DNA of 64,000 nucleotides from Endozoicomonas_A sp049275935 (GTDB lineage Bacteria; Pseudomonadota; Gammaproteobacteria; Pseudomonadales; Endozoicomonadaceae). The stretch covers positions 2,170,001 through 2,234,000 of the forward strand of contig NZ_CP184830.1 of NCBI RefSeq assembly GCF_049275935.1. Direction: 5' to 3'. The notes below the pieces were generated by a model, which saw only the letters and a list, made by a program, of their open reading frames with translations, did not search any database and was not told where the DNA came from. This document shows positions 8,697-17,884 of the stretch, piece after piece; the first letter of the stretch is position 1; each line of letters begins with the position of its first letter. The position numbers were made by a program, and so were the translations under genes.

Positions 8697-9656
8697 TCAA
8701 CGATCCTTCGGGTCCAGGGCATCACGGAGCCCGTCGCCAATAAAGTTGAAACAGAACAGGGTAATCACCAGAAAAGTGGTCGGGAAGGCCAGCTGCCAGA
8801 CCGCCACTTCCATAGAGATGGCGCCTTCGTTGACCAGTGCACCCCAGCTGGTCATGGGTTCCTGTACACCCAGTCCCAGGAAGCTCAGGAAGGATTCAAA
8901 CAGAATCATTCCGGGCACCAGCAGGGAGGCGTAAACCACCACAATACCGAGCAGGTTAGGAATCAGGTGACGGAAAATAATCTGGCTGGAATTGGCGCCA
9001 CTGATGATGGCCGCTTCGACAAACTCCTTGCTCTTCAGGCTCAAGGTCTGACCCCTGACGATACGCGCCATATCCAGCCAGGAGACCGCCCCTATGGCGA
9101 TAAAGATCAGCAATATGGAGCGTCCGAAGAAAGTGATCATCAGAATAACCAGAAACATAAACGGGAAAGACTGAAGAATTTCCAGGGCCCGCATCATCAG
9201 GTTATCAACACGGCCACCCAGGAAGCCCGCCATGGCACCGTAAATGGTTCCGATAATAACGGCCACCAGAGCCCCCAGTGCACCTACCATGAAGGAGATT
9301 CGTCCGCCTTCAAGGGTCCGTACGAAAAGGTCCCGACCGAGGTGGTCGGTACCAAAGAAATGTCCGGTTTCCATAGAGGGTGGTGCAGCCATATTGGCCC
9401 AGTCAATTTCTTCATAAGTGAACTGACTGGCCGCAGGGCCAAAGATAATCAGCAAGGTGACCGCTGCCAGAACAATCATACTGGCGACAGCGGCCTTGTT
9501 ACTCAGAAAGCGTCGGCGGGCATCGGCCCAGAGGCTGCGCCCTTCAATCTCCAAGCGCTCGTTGGCAAGCTGTTCGGAGAAGTTTTCCACAGCCTTTTGG
9601 CTCTCTTTTTTCACCATGTTATTCACAGTGCCGGTTTTCATGGAAATAGACGCCAT
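8697..9656 (-). CDS. oppC: Oligopeptide ABC transporter permease OppC
   Basis: Inner-membrane permease of 319 residues. It has an N-terminal cytoplasmic stretch, a first membrane helix (VASMIVLAAVTLLIIFG), the periplasmic FGTDHLGRDLF motif typical of OppC/DppC, several more hydrophobic segments, and the cytoplasmic EAA loop (EAAIISGANSSQIIFRHLIP) that contacts the ATPases. A GGGGGG-type SD precedes the ATG, and the gap to oppB is 3 bp. It pairs with OppB to form the translocation channel. Confidence 0.94.
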   Translation of the reverse strand: MASISMKTGTVNNMVKKESQKAVENFSEQLANERLEIEGRSLWADARRRFLSNKAAVASMIVLAAVTLLIIFGPAASQFTYEEIDWANMAAPPSMETGHFFGTDHLGRDLFVRTLEGGRISFMVGALGALVAVIIGTIYGAMAGFLGGRVDNLMMRALEILQSFPFMFLVILMITFFGRSILLIFIAIGAVSWLDMARIVRGQTLSLKSKEFVEAAIISGANSSQIIFRHLIPNLLGIVVVYASLLVPGMILFESFLSFLGLGVQEPMTSWGALVNEGAISMEVAVWQLAFPTTFLVITLFCFNFIGDGLRDALDPKDR

Positions 9657-9659
9657 GGT

Positions 9660-10586
9660 TTAACCCCCCACCCTGATTTTTGGATCGATCAGCCCATAGA
9701 GAATATCGACGATAGCGGTGAACAGGATGGTCAGTGAACCAATGATGATCGTCAGTCCCAATACCAGCGAGTAATCCCGGTTCAGTGCTCCATTGACAAA
9801 ATGCTGGCCCATGCCCGGCAGGCCAAACACGGTTTCAATCACCACAGAGCCGGTGATAATGCCGACGAAAGCCGGGCCCAGATAAGAAACAACAGGCAGC
9901 AATGAGGGTTTCAGGGCATGTTTGAGAATCATGTGATGCTTTGGCAAACCCTTGGCCCTGGCAGTACGAATAAAGTTGCTGTTCAGGGTTTCAATCATGC
10001 TGGAACGCATGATTCGGGCTATTGCCGCTACATAAAGAATACCCATGGCGGCGACAGGAAGAATCATGTTCTGCCAGCTGCCATCGTTCCAGCCACCCGC
10101 AGGCAACCACTTCAGGCTGATGGAAAAGATCAGTACCATCAGTGGCGCAATCACAAAAGAAGGAAGTACAACGCCCACCATGGAGAACGTCATTATGGTG
10201 TAGTCGATCCAGGAATTTTGCTTCAGGGCTGCCAGAGTTCCCAGTCCAACTCCCACAATAACGGTGAATAAAAACGCCAGTGAGCCAATGGTCAGGGAAA
10301 CCGGGAAGCTCTGGGCCACCAGTTCGTTAACGGTGTAATCCTTGTACTTGAAAGACGGTCCCAGGTCGCCCTGCAGAAGGTCTTTCAGGTAATAGGCAAA
10401 CTGTTGCCAGAGCGGCTTGTCGAGGTGGTACTTGGCTTCAAGGTTGGCCAGGATCTCCGGTGGCATATTGAAATCGCCCGTGAAAGGACTGCCCGGAGCC
10501 ATCTGCATCAGAAAAAACGACAAAAGTACGAGAATGAACAGTGTCGGAATGGCAACGCCGATGCGTTTCAGAATAAATATAAACAT
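9660..10586 (-). CDS. oppB: Oligopeptide ABC transporter permease OppB
   Basis: Inner-membrane permease of 308 residues that begins with the usual MFIFILKRIGVAIPTLF helix. It contains the PGSPF region, GSLAFLFTVIVGVGLG, the EAA-type cytoplasmic loop (FIRTARAKGLPKHHMILKHALK) and the closing DPKIRVGG. It is separated from the upstream oppA by 176 bp containing a strong hairpin. This is a common arrangement where the binding protein is made in excess over the membrane complex. Confidence 0.94.
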   Translation of the reverse strand: MFIFILKRIGVAIPTLFILVLLSFFLMQMAPGSPFTGDFNMPPEILANLEAKYHLDKPLWQQFAYYLKDLLQGDLGPSFKYKDYTVNELVAQSFPVSLTIGSLAFLFTVIVGVGLGTLAALKQNSWIDYTIMTFSMVGVVLPSFVIAPLMVLIFSISLKWLPAGGWNDGSWQNMILPVAAMGILYVAAIARIMRSSMIETLNSNFIRTARAKGLPKHHMILKHALKPSLLPVVSYLGPAFVGIITGSVVIETVFGLPGMGQHFVNGALNRDYSLVLGLTIIIGSLTILFTAIVDILYGLIDPKIRVGG

Positions 10587-10670
10587 AGGTACACTCTTTG
10601 TTAGTCTTAGACGACTATGTGTCCCTGACTGTATGTAAAACTTGTTTCCATGCAGGAGAGGCTGTTACCA

Positions 10671-10710
10671 ACCCTCCGGTTGCCGGGCTTCAGTCCGGAA
10701 ACCGGAGGGT
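10671..10710. promoter_or_regulatory. Strong hairpin between oppA and oppB
   Basis: ACCCTCCGGTT (10671-10681) and AACCGGAGGGT (10700-10710) are perfect 11-base inverted arms enclosing a further partly paired GC-rich centre. It lies in the oppA-oppB gap, in the transcript of a minus-strand operon. No long T-run follows on either strand. It may act as partial terminator or mRNA 3'-end stabiliser, which would raise OppA over OppBCDF. Confidence 0.55.
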
Positions 10711-10762
10711 TTGTGACATCCCTCAAGAGCGTGGGAACCAGGGGTTTTCCACGCCAGAGAGA

Positions 10763-12409
10763 TTAATGTTTCCTGATATACAAATCTCTGGTGTAAACGT
10801 TGTCCTCAACATTGCTCATTGGGTAACCACCGACGTATGGCTTAACCAGTCGGCTTGTTGTGTACTCAACGATAGGTGCTAAAGGCATATCCTCTGCAAG
10901 TATTTCTTCTGCTTTGCGATAAAGTTCGGCGCGCTCTTCGTCTGTAGTAACAGTTCTGGATTTTTCCATTAAGGCATCATACTCACGACTATTAAACTTG
11001 CCATCGTTTTGACCATGAGTGGATGTTTTTAAATCAAGAAAGGTCGACGCTTCGTTATAGTCTCCTGCCCACCCTGCTCTGGCAACCTGAAACTTACCTT
11101 CATCTTTACTATCGAGGAAGGTTTTCCATTCCTGATTTTCCAGTGTGACTTCAACGCCTAAAGGCTTCCACATCTGCGAGATGGCAATAGCTATCTGTTT
11201 GTGTGCCTCATCAGTGTTGTAGAGGAGATCAAATTCTAATGGATTATCAGGACCGAAACCGGCTTCTGTCAGGAGGCGCTTGGCTTCTTTATCACGCTCA
11301 GCTTGAGTCATCTTGCTGTAATCTATTTCAGGTGGAATAAAACCAGCTACAGATTTAGGTGTGAAAGTATAAGCAGGTGTTTCACCTTGTTTCATTACAT
11401 ACTTGGCAATAGCGTTGCGATTGATTGCATAGGAAAGGGCCTTTCTGACACGAGCATCATCAAAAGGCTTAACCTTCTCATTAAACTCATAATAATAAGT
11501 GGAGAGCCTTGGGGTGATTTTTATTTCATCAGGAATGCTTTTCTGCAAGCTGGCAAAGTGCTGGACGGGAATAGGTGTTATGCCGTTGGTAAAGTCTATT
11601 TCACCTGCTTTGTAGCGTGTAAGCTCAATATTGCCAGAGACTGGCAGGAAAGTGACTTTGTCAATGACGGTTTGTTCATTATTCCAATATTGGGCATTGC
11701 GAGACAATGTAATTCGTTCATTCACAACCCATTTTTCCATCTTGTATGCGCCATTTGATACTATATTTTCCGGCTTGGTCCAGTTATTTCCATATTTTTT
11801 TATAACCTTCTCCGGTGCAGGGAACATAGTGTAGTGAGCCAGCATTTTGATAAAGTAAGGTACAGGTTTTTCAAGCGTTACCTGAAAGGTTTTATCATCA
11901 AGAGCTTTGACTCCAAGACTTTCAACGGGCTGTTCACCTTTGATAATCTCAGAAGCATTAACGATAGTGGGAATTTCCATATACCAGGAATAGCGTGACG
12001 CAGTGACTGGGTCTACAGCTCTTCGGAAACCAAAAACAAAGTCATGGGCTGTTACAGTGTCTCCATTGGACCACTTTGCTGTATCTCGAATCTTAAAGGT
12101 AAATACTTTGTTATCGTCGGAAATTGACCAGCTTTCTGCCTGACCGGGAATAACATTGCCTTCAGCATCCTGGTTTACCAGACCTTCAAACAAATCTTTA
12201 ACAACTTTATTGCCTGGAGAGCCTTCTACTTTCTGTGGATCCAGAGAGGCAGGCTCTGCACCGTTCCCGCGGACCAGCTCCTGGACCTGTGCCAGTTGTG
12301 TGCCTGCCGGAACGATTGCGGCGTTGGCGCTGGAGGCGGCCATGATGCTGGCAGCCAGAGTCAAAGCCGGAATACCGGCAAGCTTCAGAGCCTTGAATGG
12401 CTTCTTCAT
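10763..12409 (-). CDS. oppA: Periplasmic oligopeptide-binding protein OppA
   Basis: Solute-binding protein of the SBP_bac_5 family, 548 residues, with a Sec signal peptide (charged MKKPFKALK, hydrophobic core, cleavage likely near ANAAIVPAG). The mature part has the family landmarks LVRGNGAEPASLDPQ, GLVNQDAEGNVIPGQAESW, FKIRDTAKWSNGD, TAHDFVFGFRRAVDP and VRKALSYAINR. It binds peptides in the periplasm for OppBCDF, encoded directly downstream. It is more AT-rich than the transporter genes beside it. A long AT-rich upstream region (12410-13033) probably holds its promoter. Confidence 0.95.
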   Translation of the reverse strand: MKKPFKALKLAGIPALTLAASIMAASSANAAIVPAGTQLAQVQELVRGNGAEPASLDPQKVEGSPGNKVVKDLFEGLVNQDAEGNVIPGQAESWSISDDNKVFTFKIRDTAKWSNGDTVTAHDFVFGFRRAVDPVTASRYSWYMEIPTIVNASEIIKGEQPVESLGVKALDDKTFQVTLEKPVPYFIKMLAHYTMFPAPEKVIKKYGNNWTKPENIVSNGAYKMEKWVVNERITLSRNAQYWNNEQTVIDKVTFLPVSGNIELTRYKAGEIDFTNGITPIPVQHFASLQKSIPDEIKITPRLSTYYYEFNEKVKPFDDARVRKALSYAINRNAIAKYVMKQGETPAYTFTPKSVAGFIPPEIDYSKMTQAERDKEAKRLLTEAGFGPDNPLEFDLLYNTDEAHKQIAIAISQMWKPLGVEVTLENQEWKTFLDSKDEGKFQVARAGWAGDYNEASTFLDLKTSTHGQNDGKFNSREYDALMEKSRTVTTDEERAELYRKAEEILAEDMPLAPIVEYTTSRLVKPYVGGYPMSNVEDNVYTRDLYIRKH

Positions 12410-13033
12410 ATTGTTATCCCCTTCATTCGATGACCGGTCTGATAACGGTCAACGCATAATTCTGATTGGAGTTATGGTAATGGGCGGGTGCTGTTGCTGC
12501 TGACGGATGTGTCAGAGCAAGACGAGTAACACACGATCCTGTGTATTGCCGTTTTATAACACCTTGTTCAATGTTCTCAACTTGAGTAAAGAGTCATCTA
12601 CTGGGTGGTTGTTTTTATTTGATGGACTACTGTCGTCAATTCCGCCGGGTGTAGCATTGATCCCGAAAAACAGATCACGGAAATCTTCCCCGACCCTGAT
12701 CATCGACTATTCGGATTATGTGTTTTTAATACAGAAAAACCGAATCACAGTGGTCGGGTAACCGAATATAACTAAAAGTTGTAAAAAGGATCAAGAAGGT
12801 TTTTGAACGTATGTGCGTAAAAATTGAATCGTTCAAAAAAGTTAGACTTGTTGAAATTTATAAAAATACAGGTGAATAAACTGACTTTTCCTTAATCTAT
12901 GGTTATAAGTTTTTTTCATAAGGGTTATGCAGTTTTTTTATGCTGGCAAAGTTACACCTTTTTTGCAGCGCATCAGGCGATAAGTATTTTGTATGGAAGA
13001 TATAAATTAAGGATACTTTTACGGCTTTTGAGA
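12410..13033. other. AT-rich intergenic region upstream of oppA
   Basis: About 620 bases without a convincing gene. The stretch 12770-13030 is strongly AT-rich, with runs of T and A, as expected for a promoter region serving oppA on the minus strand. A plus-strand open reading of 84 codons (12507-12761) has no recognisable features and I do not call it. No repeat or operator could be named. Confidence 0.5.
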
Positions 13034-13061
13034 TTGGAGGCTGACTTTTTGCAGCCTCCAA
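13034..13061 (-). terminator. Hairpin after the MarC-family gene
   Basis: TTGGAGGCTG and CAGCCTCCAA form a perfect 10-bp stem with an 8-base loop, 11 bp beyond the stop of the minus-strand gene at 13073. The T-tract is weak, so it may be a partial terminator. Confidence 0.55.
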
Positions 13062-13072
13062 ACGATTAGGAA

Positions 13073-13663
13073 TTATCCCAGATACTTGGCAATACCATCC
13101 ATAAACATTTGCACAGAAAGCATCACCAGAATCATCCCCATCAGTCGCTCAATAGCGAATACACCACGGTTGCCCAATACTCTCATAAATTGATTTGAGC
13201 ACATCAGGATGGCGGCGGATGCAGCCCAGGCGATCAGCAACGCCGTCACCAGTTTAGCCTGTTCTCCCGGGTGCTGATTACCCAACAGAATCAGGGTGGC
13301 CAGGATAGAAGGACCGGCAATCAAAGGAATGGCCAAAGGTACGATGAAAGGCTCGCCATCGGGAGTGTCACCCATGATGCCACCCCCTCGGCTGGGAGGG
13401 AAAATCATCTTGATGGCGATAATAAAGAGGATAATCGCCCCTGCAATACTGACCGCTTCCTGCCTGAGATGGAGTACCCGTAGCATGGCATCGCCGACAA
13501 ACAGGAAAATCACCAGAATCAACAGGGCGATCAGCATTTCCCGCATCAGAATTTTGACCCGACGCCTGGGGGGCACAGCTTTTAGAACAGAGATAAAGAT
13601 TGGCATATTGCCGAGCGGATCCATAATCAGGAACAGCAATATGGCTGTGGAGTAGATTTCCAT
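13073..13663 (-). CDS. MarC/YhgN-family integral membrane protein
   Basis: This 196-residue polytopic membrane protein has about six hydrophobic segments and the family hallmarks LFLIMDPLGNMPIF at the N-terminus, SIAGAIILFIIAIKMIF, the loop PFIVPLAIPLIAGPS and a final hydrophobic helix. The UPF0056/MarC family is widespread. Despite its historical name, a role in multiple antibiotic resistance is not established, and the transported substrate, if any, is unknown. The sequence is closest in style to E. coli YhgN. It is monocistronic with a hairpin downstream. Confidence 0.85.
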   Translation of the reverse strand: MEIYSTAILLFLIMDPLGNMPIFISVLKAVPPRRRVKILMREMLIALLILVIFLFVGDAMLRVLHLRQEAVSIAGAIILFIIAIKMIFPPSRGGGIMGDTPDGEPFIVPLAIPLIAGPSILATLILLGNQHPGEQAKLVTALLIAWAASAAILMCSNQFMRVLGNRGVFAIERLMGMILVMLSVQMFMDGIAKYLG

Positions 13664-13762
13664 CGGTTCAGCTTAGACTCAGAATTGGAATAAAAAAATT
13701 GAGCGGGCTTATAACATCTGGACTTTAAAAAAACCAATCCTGATTTGTCGATTTTGCACGGC

Positions 13763-13797
13763 AAAGCCCGTCCATTAAAATCTGGCGGGCTTTTTGT
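13763..13797. terminator. Bidirectional rho-independent terminator
   Basis: AAAGCCCG (13763-13770) and CGGGCTTT (13786-13793) pair across a 15-base loop, with T-rich continuation on the plus strand and an A-tract that gives a U-tract on the minus side. It lies just past the stop of the minus-strand coiled-coil gene. Confidence 0.65.
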
Positions 13798-13821
13798 GGA
13801 AGGGTAAGTTTTCGGAAGTGA

Positions 13822-14253
13822 TTAGTTTTGTGTATTGGGAATTCTCTGACGAATGAGTAACTCGAGCCGATCAAAACGCTCGTCGACCTTGTCAAAGCGC
13901 CGATCGACTTCGTCAAAGCGCTTGTCATGTTCATCAAAGCGCTTGTCATGTTCATCAAAGCGCTTGTCATGTTCATCAAAGCGTTGGCGGGTTTCCCTGA
14001 CGAACTCATTGTGTTGTTCATCCGCCCTCTTGAACCCTGCGTGGGTGGCTTCTGTCAATGCAGCTATGCAGGCTTTCACACCAGCGAGATCCGTCTTCAC
14101 CCCGGAAACATCTAACTTCAATCCGGCAATATCATGCTGATTAGTGAGTGCGATGTTTTTTATATCTGCACACACCCTGGCCAGACTGTGCACATCTGCG
14201 TCAAGGTTTCTATGCTGGGTTTCAAGCTTTTCAAGTCTTACTTCTAGGGACAT
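13822..14253 (-). CDS. Coiled-coil protein with heptad tandem repeats
   Basis: The 143-residue protein is almost entirely hydrophilic and helical. Residues 1-85 are a general coiled coil (LEKLETQHRNL and SLARVCADIKN). The C-terminal half has seven-residue repeats of the type RFDEHDK, three of them identical at DNA level, followed by degenerate copies (RFDEVDR, RFDKVDE, RFDRLEL). No signal peptide or membrane segment is evident. Similar repeat proteins are found in many bacteria without a firm function, some resembling phage-tail or chemotaxis-related coiled coils. A hypothetical structural role is all I can offer. Confidence 0.7.
   Translation of the reverse strand: MSLEVRLEKLETQHRNLDADVHSLARVCADIKNIALTNQHDIAGLKLDVSGVKTDLAGVKACIAALTEATHAGFKRADEQHNEFVRETRQRFDEHDKRFDEHDKRFDEHDKRFDEVDRRFDKVDERFDRLELLIRQRIPNTQN
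13876..13980. repeat. 21-bp tandem repeats inside the coiled-coil gene
   Basis: Three perfect 21-base units (13918-13938, 13939-13959, 13960-13980) are preceded by two degenerate units (13876-13917). Each unit encodes one heptad, so the array can change length without breaking the frame. Confidence 0.85.
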
Positions 14254-14319
14254 GAATTATGGAACCTGTTTACGTGAATGGAGCTGACAGCATAGCAGCC
14301 CCAGTCAATCTGCATAGGC

Positions 14320-14541
14320 TCAGATAACAAAATTCTTTTGGCTCAGCAATAATGCGAGTCTTGCCTGTTTATCTTTCATATATCCAGAATGCTGTTCAGC
14401 GGTTTGGGCGCTGAGGTTTTCATGAAATTTCTCAGCCTGCTTTTCAGCGTTGTAGATTTCCTGCTTATCCATCTGGCTGTCTGCGATCCAGTGGGACTGT
14501 TGAGTGGCTGCTGTGTTGATGGGCTTAATGGCTTCGCTCAT
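14320..14541 (-). CDS. Small hydrophilic protein of unknown function
   Basis: A 73-residue reading from the ATG at 14541, which is preceded by GGGGAG at good spacing. A slightly longer in-frame reading to 14556 has no better start. The product is rich in Gln, Glu, Lys and Ala (SHWIADSQMDKQEIYNAEKQ) and predicted helical, without signal peptide or known motif. I do not recognise a family. It stands alone between the coiled-coil gene and the carbonic-anhydrase-like gene. Confidence 0.5.
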   Translation of the reverse strand: MSEAIKPINTAATQQSHWIADSQMDKQEIYNAEKQAEKFHENLSAQTAEQHSGYMKDKQARLALLLSQKNFVI

Positions 14542-14660
14542 GGTGAATCTCCCCAAATCATTTGCTGATATGGGAAGATTAGGTCTGGATAGTTCAAGCG
14601 TCTGTAATACTTTGGGCGAAAGTGAATTTTAATTATATTAAATTTATTTTTAATAACCTT

Positions 14661-15200
14661 CTAAAGGCCCAGGTATTCGTTTTTCAACTTCACATAGTTG
14701 TCGGCACCGTAAGAGAAAAGAGCCTTCTCTTTTTCACTGATTGGGCGAGCCTTACGGGCTGGATTGCCTTTGTAGACAAACCCGCTTTCCAGTCGCTTTC
14801 CCGGTGGCACCAGGCTGCCCGCAGCGACAATCACTTCCTCCTCGACCACTACGCCATCCATCACCACGGCTCCAATGCCAATCAGGCAGCGATTGTGGAT
14901 CGTACAACCGTGCAGGGTGACCTTGTGACCGACCGTCACTTCATCACCAATAATCAACGGATAACCATCGGGGTTAAACGCGCTGGCATGGGTGATATGC
15001 AACACCGAACCGTCCTGAATACTGGTGCGTGAGCCTATGCGGATGCGATGCATATCTCCGCGCACCACCGCCATGGGCCAGACGGAGCTGTCTTCACCAA
15101 TTTCTACGTCGCCCAGGACCAGGGCGGTTTCGTCAATAAATACCCGGTCACCCAGTGCTGGGGTATGACCTCTGAAGGTTCTGATGGATTGGCTTGTCAT
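14661..15200 (-). CDS. Gamma-carbonic-anhydrase-like hexapeptide-repeat protein (YrdA type)
   Basis: This 179-residue left-handed beta-helix protein has many hexapeptide-type repeats (VVRGDMHRIRIGSRTSIQDG, LIIGDEVTVGHKVTLHGCTI, IGIGAVVMDGVVV). Three histidines at positions typical of the trimeric zinc site are visible in HITH and GHKVTLHGC. It belongs to the YrdA/PaaY-like group of the gamma-CA superfamily. Members bind metal, but carbonic anhydrase activity is not proven for most. The start ATG at 15200 overlaps the upstream gene by 4 bp, so the two are probably co-transcribed. Confidence 0.88.
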   Translation of the reverse strand: MTSQSIRTFRGHTPALGDRVFIDETALVLGDVEIGEDSSVWPMAVVRGDMHRIRIGSRTSIQDGSVLHITHASAFNPDGYPLIIGDEVTVGHKVTLHGCTIHNRCLIGIGAVVMDGVVVEEEVIVAAGSLVPPGKRLESGFVYKGNPARKARPISEKEKALFSYGADNYVKLKNEYLGL

Positions 15201-15487
15201 GATGTTTGACTTCTTTGCTTGCTCTTTGTCTGGGCTTTAAGAGGAAAACGGTCAGGAGATTCAATCATTGTTTCAGTAAGATCAACATCAATATCTGGCC
15301 AATAGAAGTGACCTTTTCTGAGTTCTTCAACGTTGATGATTGCGCTAACTGGCTGGTCCTTGAACCATAGAAAATCTTCGTAAGACATGAACAGCTCTTT
15401 GCCACTGGTCATTAGCCAGATGCCATGAGATGAGATATTTGTCACTTCAGTTCCGGAAGTGCATATTCCATGCGTTGATGATGGCAT
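15197..15487 (-). CDS. DUF2442-domain protein
   Basis: A 96-residue protein with the pattern ISSHGIWLMTSGKELFMSYE, DFLWFKDQPVSAIINVEE and HFYWPDIDVDLTETMIE, which fits small DUF2442 proteins. Such genes often sit beside DUF4160 genes in toxin-antitoxin-like pairs, but no partner is present here. It overlaps the gamma-CA-like gene by 4 bp. The upstream 15488-15719 holds the divergent promoter region shared with prlC. Function unknown. Confidence 0.7.
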   Translation of the reverse strand: MPSSTHGICTSGTEVTNISSHGIWLMTSGKELFMSYEDFLWFKDQPVSAIINVEELRKGHFYWPDIDVDLTETMIESPDRFPLKAQTKSKQRSQTS

Positions 15488-15719
15488 AGTGCTTCTCCTT
15501 GAATACAGTTGGACTCATCTCATGCCTCAATAGTTTCTCAGACAGGGAAAGTTAGAACAACAATTGCTCAAACTGAAAGAAAGTTATGCCTTTTAGACAA
15601 CTATTGTCGCGAAGCAGAACGCTTTCAAGTATTGCATTGTCCTTGAAAACCGATAATCCTGCACCCATAGACATAAAAAGAACCATCAGTTTGGACAATA
15701 AACAGCGAGCATCTGAATT

Positions 15720-17768
15720 ATGAGCAACCCACTGCTGGAAACCTGCGAACTGCCTCCTTTTGCCAAGATTAAACCAGAGCATATAAAACCGGCTGTAGAG
15801 ACCATTATTGCCGAAAGTGAGCAAGCGGTAGACGCACTTCTGGCAGATAAAAATCAAACCTTCAGCTGGAAGACGCTTCAGGAACCCATGGACAGTCTGG
15901 GAGACAGGCTTAATCAGGCCTGGTCACCGGTGGGTCATATGAATGCTGTCGTCAATACCGATGAGCTAAGAGATGCTTACAATGCTTGTCTTCCCCTGCT
16001 TTGCGAATATTCAACATGGCTGGGTCAGAATCAGGATCTCTATCAGGCCTATCTGACGCTGTCTGAGTCAGAGGGGTTCGAGAATCTGGATAAGGCTCAG
16101 AAAAAAGTCATTACCGATAATCTGCGGGATTTCAAACTGGCGGGTGTTGCCCTGCCGCAAGAGAAAAAAGCTCGTTATGGCGACATTCAAAAACGTCTTT
16201 CTGAACTGACCAGTAAGTTTTCTGACAATGTTCTGGATGCCACCATGGCCTGGTCCAAACTGATTACCGATGAATCAGAGCTGGTCGGCCTGCCTGAATC
16301 CGCATTGGCAGGCGCCAGACAGTTGGCTGAGTCCAAAGGTCACAGCGAAGGCTGGATGCTGAATCTGGATTTTCCGAGCTATTTCCCGGTGATCACCTAT
16401 GCAGACAATCGTGAGTTGCGGGAAGAGGTTTATACAGCGTTCAGTACCCGGGCATCGGACCAGGGTCCGAATGCGGGTGAATTTGATAATTCAGGCAATA
16501 TTAATGAAATCCTCAAGCTACGTCAGGAGCTGGCCGAACTGCTGGGGTTCAATAACTATGCGGAATACTCACTGGCGACCAAAATGGCTGACTCCACTGA
16601 CAAGGTCGTTGCGTTTCTGGAAGATCTGGCCAGTAAGAGCAAGCCTCAGGCAGAAAAAGAACTGAATGAACTGAAAGCCTTTGCCAAAGCAGAACACGGT
16701 GCTGAAGATTTGCAGGCCTGGGACATTGGCTACTATGGCGAGAAGCTCAGACAGCAGCGCTACGCTATTTCTCAGGAAGAGTTGCGTCCCTGGTTTCCGT
16801 CAGAAAAAGTAGTGAATGGCATGTTCTCTGTCGTGGAACGCCTATTTGGAATTACCTTTGACAAGGTCACCGACGTTGAAACCTGGCACAAAGATGTTGG
16901 CTTTTTCAATGTTATTCGCGATGGCGAAGTGATTGGTCGTTTCTACCTCGACCTCTATGCCCGTGAACACAAGCGCGGTGGTGCCTGGATGGGTGAGTGC
17001 CGGGTGCGTCGCAGGATTGGCGACAAAGTTCAGCTGCCAGTGGCTTACCTGACTTGTAACTTCACGCCACCCGTTGGTAATCAGCCAGCCCTGCTGACCC
17101 ATGATGAAGTTGTGACCCTGTTCCATGAGTTTGGTCACGGTCTGCATCATATGCTGACCCGGGTCGATTATTCTGCCGTATCCGGAATCAATGGCGTAGC
17201 CTGGGATGCAGTCGAGCTGCCCAGCCAGTTTCTTGAGAATTGGTGCTGGGAAGAAGAAGGTCTGGCTTTGATCTCCGGCCATTTTGAAACGGGCGAGCCT
17301 CTGCCTGAAGATAAACTGGATAAATTACTGGCCGCTAAAAACTTCCAGTCCGCCATGATGATGGTGCGTCAGCTGGAGTTCTCACTGTTTGATTTCAAAC
17401 TGCATAAAGACTTTTCAAAAAGCGTGAGTGAAGGGAAAACGGTTCAGGCGGTATTGGATGAAGTTCGCAGTCAGGTCTCTGTGGTTATGCCTCCGGCCTT
17501 CAATCGTTTCCAGCATGGCTTCAGCCATATCTTTGCTGGAGGGTATGCGGCGGGCTACTACAGCTACAAATGGGCTGAGGTATTGTCTGCGGATGCCTTC
17601 TCCCGATTTGAAGAAGAGGGTATATTCAACCGCCAGACCGGTGAGTCTTTCCTGCATGAAATTCTGGAAAAAGGCGGTTCTGCGGAGCCCATGGAGCTGT
17701 TTGTAAATTTCCGGGGCCGGGAGCCAGAAGTGGATGCTCTGTTGCGCCATTCGGGTATCTCTGTCTGA
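15720..17768 (+). CDS. prlC: Oligopeptidase A (M3 metallopeptidase)
   Basis: Cytoplasmic zinc metallopeptidase that degrades peptides, including cleaved signal peptides. The 682-residue product matches the usual length of about 680. The zinc motif HEFGH is at residues 469-473 (TLFHEFGHGLHHML), and the third ligand is expected in the downstream AVELPSQFLENW stretch. The N-terminal PFAKIKPEHIKPAVE is characteristic. The ATG at 15720 is the first sensible start. The downstream YheV-like gene reproduces the prlC-yheV neighbourhood known from pseudomonads. Confidence 0.96.
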   Translation: MSNPLLETCELPPFAKIKPEHIKPAVETIIAESEQAVDALLADKNQTFSWKTLQEPMDSLGDRLNQAWSPVGHMNAVVNTDELRDAYNACLPLLCEYSTWLGQNQDLYQAYLTLSESEGFENLDKAQKKVITDNLRDFKLAGVALPQEKKARYGDIQKRLSELTSKFSDNVLDATMAWSKLITDESELVGLPESALAGARQLAESKGHSEGWMLNLDFPSYFPVITYADNRELREEVYTAFSTRASDQGPNAGEFDNSGNINEILKLRQELAELLGFNNYAEYSLATKMADSTDKVVAFLEDLASKSKPQAEKELNELKAFAKAEHGAEDLQAWDIGYYGEKLRQQRYAISQEELRPWFPSEKVVNGMFSVVERLFGITFDKVTDVETWHKDVGFFNVIRDGEVIGRFYLDLYAREHKRGGAWMGECRVRRRIGDKVQLPVAYLTCNFTPPVGNQPALLTHDEVVTLFHEFGHGLHHMLTRVDYSAVSGINGVAWDAVELPSQFLENWCWEEEGLALISGHFETGEPLPEDKLDKLLAAKNFQSAMMMVRQLEFSLFDFKLHKDFSKSVSEGKTVQAVLDEVRSQVSVVMPPAFNRFQHGFSHIFAGGYAAGYYSYKWAEVLSADAFSRFEEEGIFNRQTGESFLHEILEKGGSAEPMELFVNFRGREPEVDALLRHSGISV

Positions 17769-17884
17769 AAAGAGAATTTTGAATGAAAGGCTCTGAGATC
17801 ATGGGATCTCGGGGTCTTGGTATTTCTTTATGTGCTATAGGCATTTATGCGCTGTGGCACCTGTTTGCTGTAGGCCTCAGAGCT

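Noticed and set aside
8622..9737. 371-codon plus-strand open frame antisense to oppC
   Set aside because: It has no recognisable motifs, a low-complexity His/Gln-rich composition typical of shadow frames, and lies opposite a clearly conserved permease.
12507..12761. 84-codon plus-strand frame upstream of oppA
   Set aside because: No ribosome-binding site or motif, located in a probable promoter region.
13725..14021. 98-codon minus-strand frame with repeated MNMTSAL-type motif
   Set aside because: Alternate-frame reading of the 21-bp repeats inside the coiled-coil gene.
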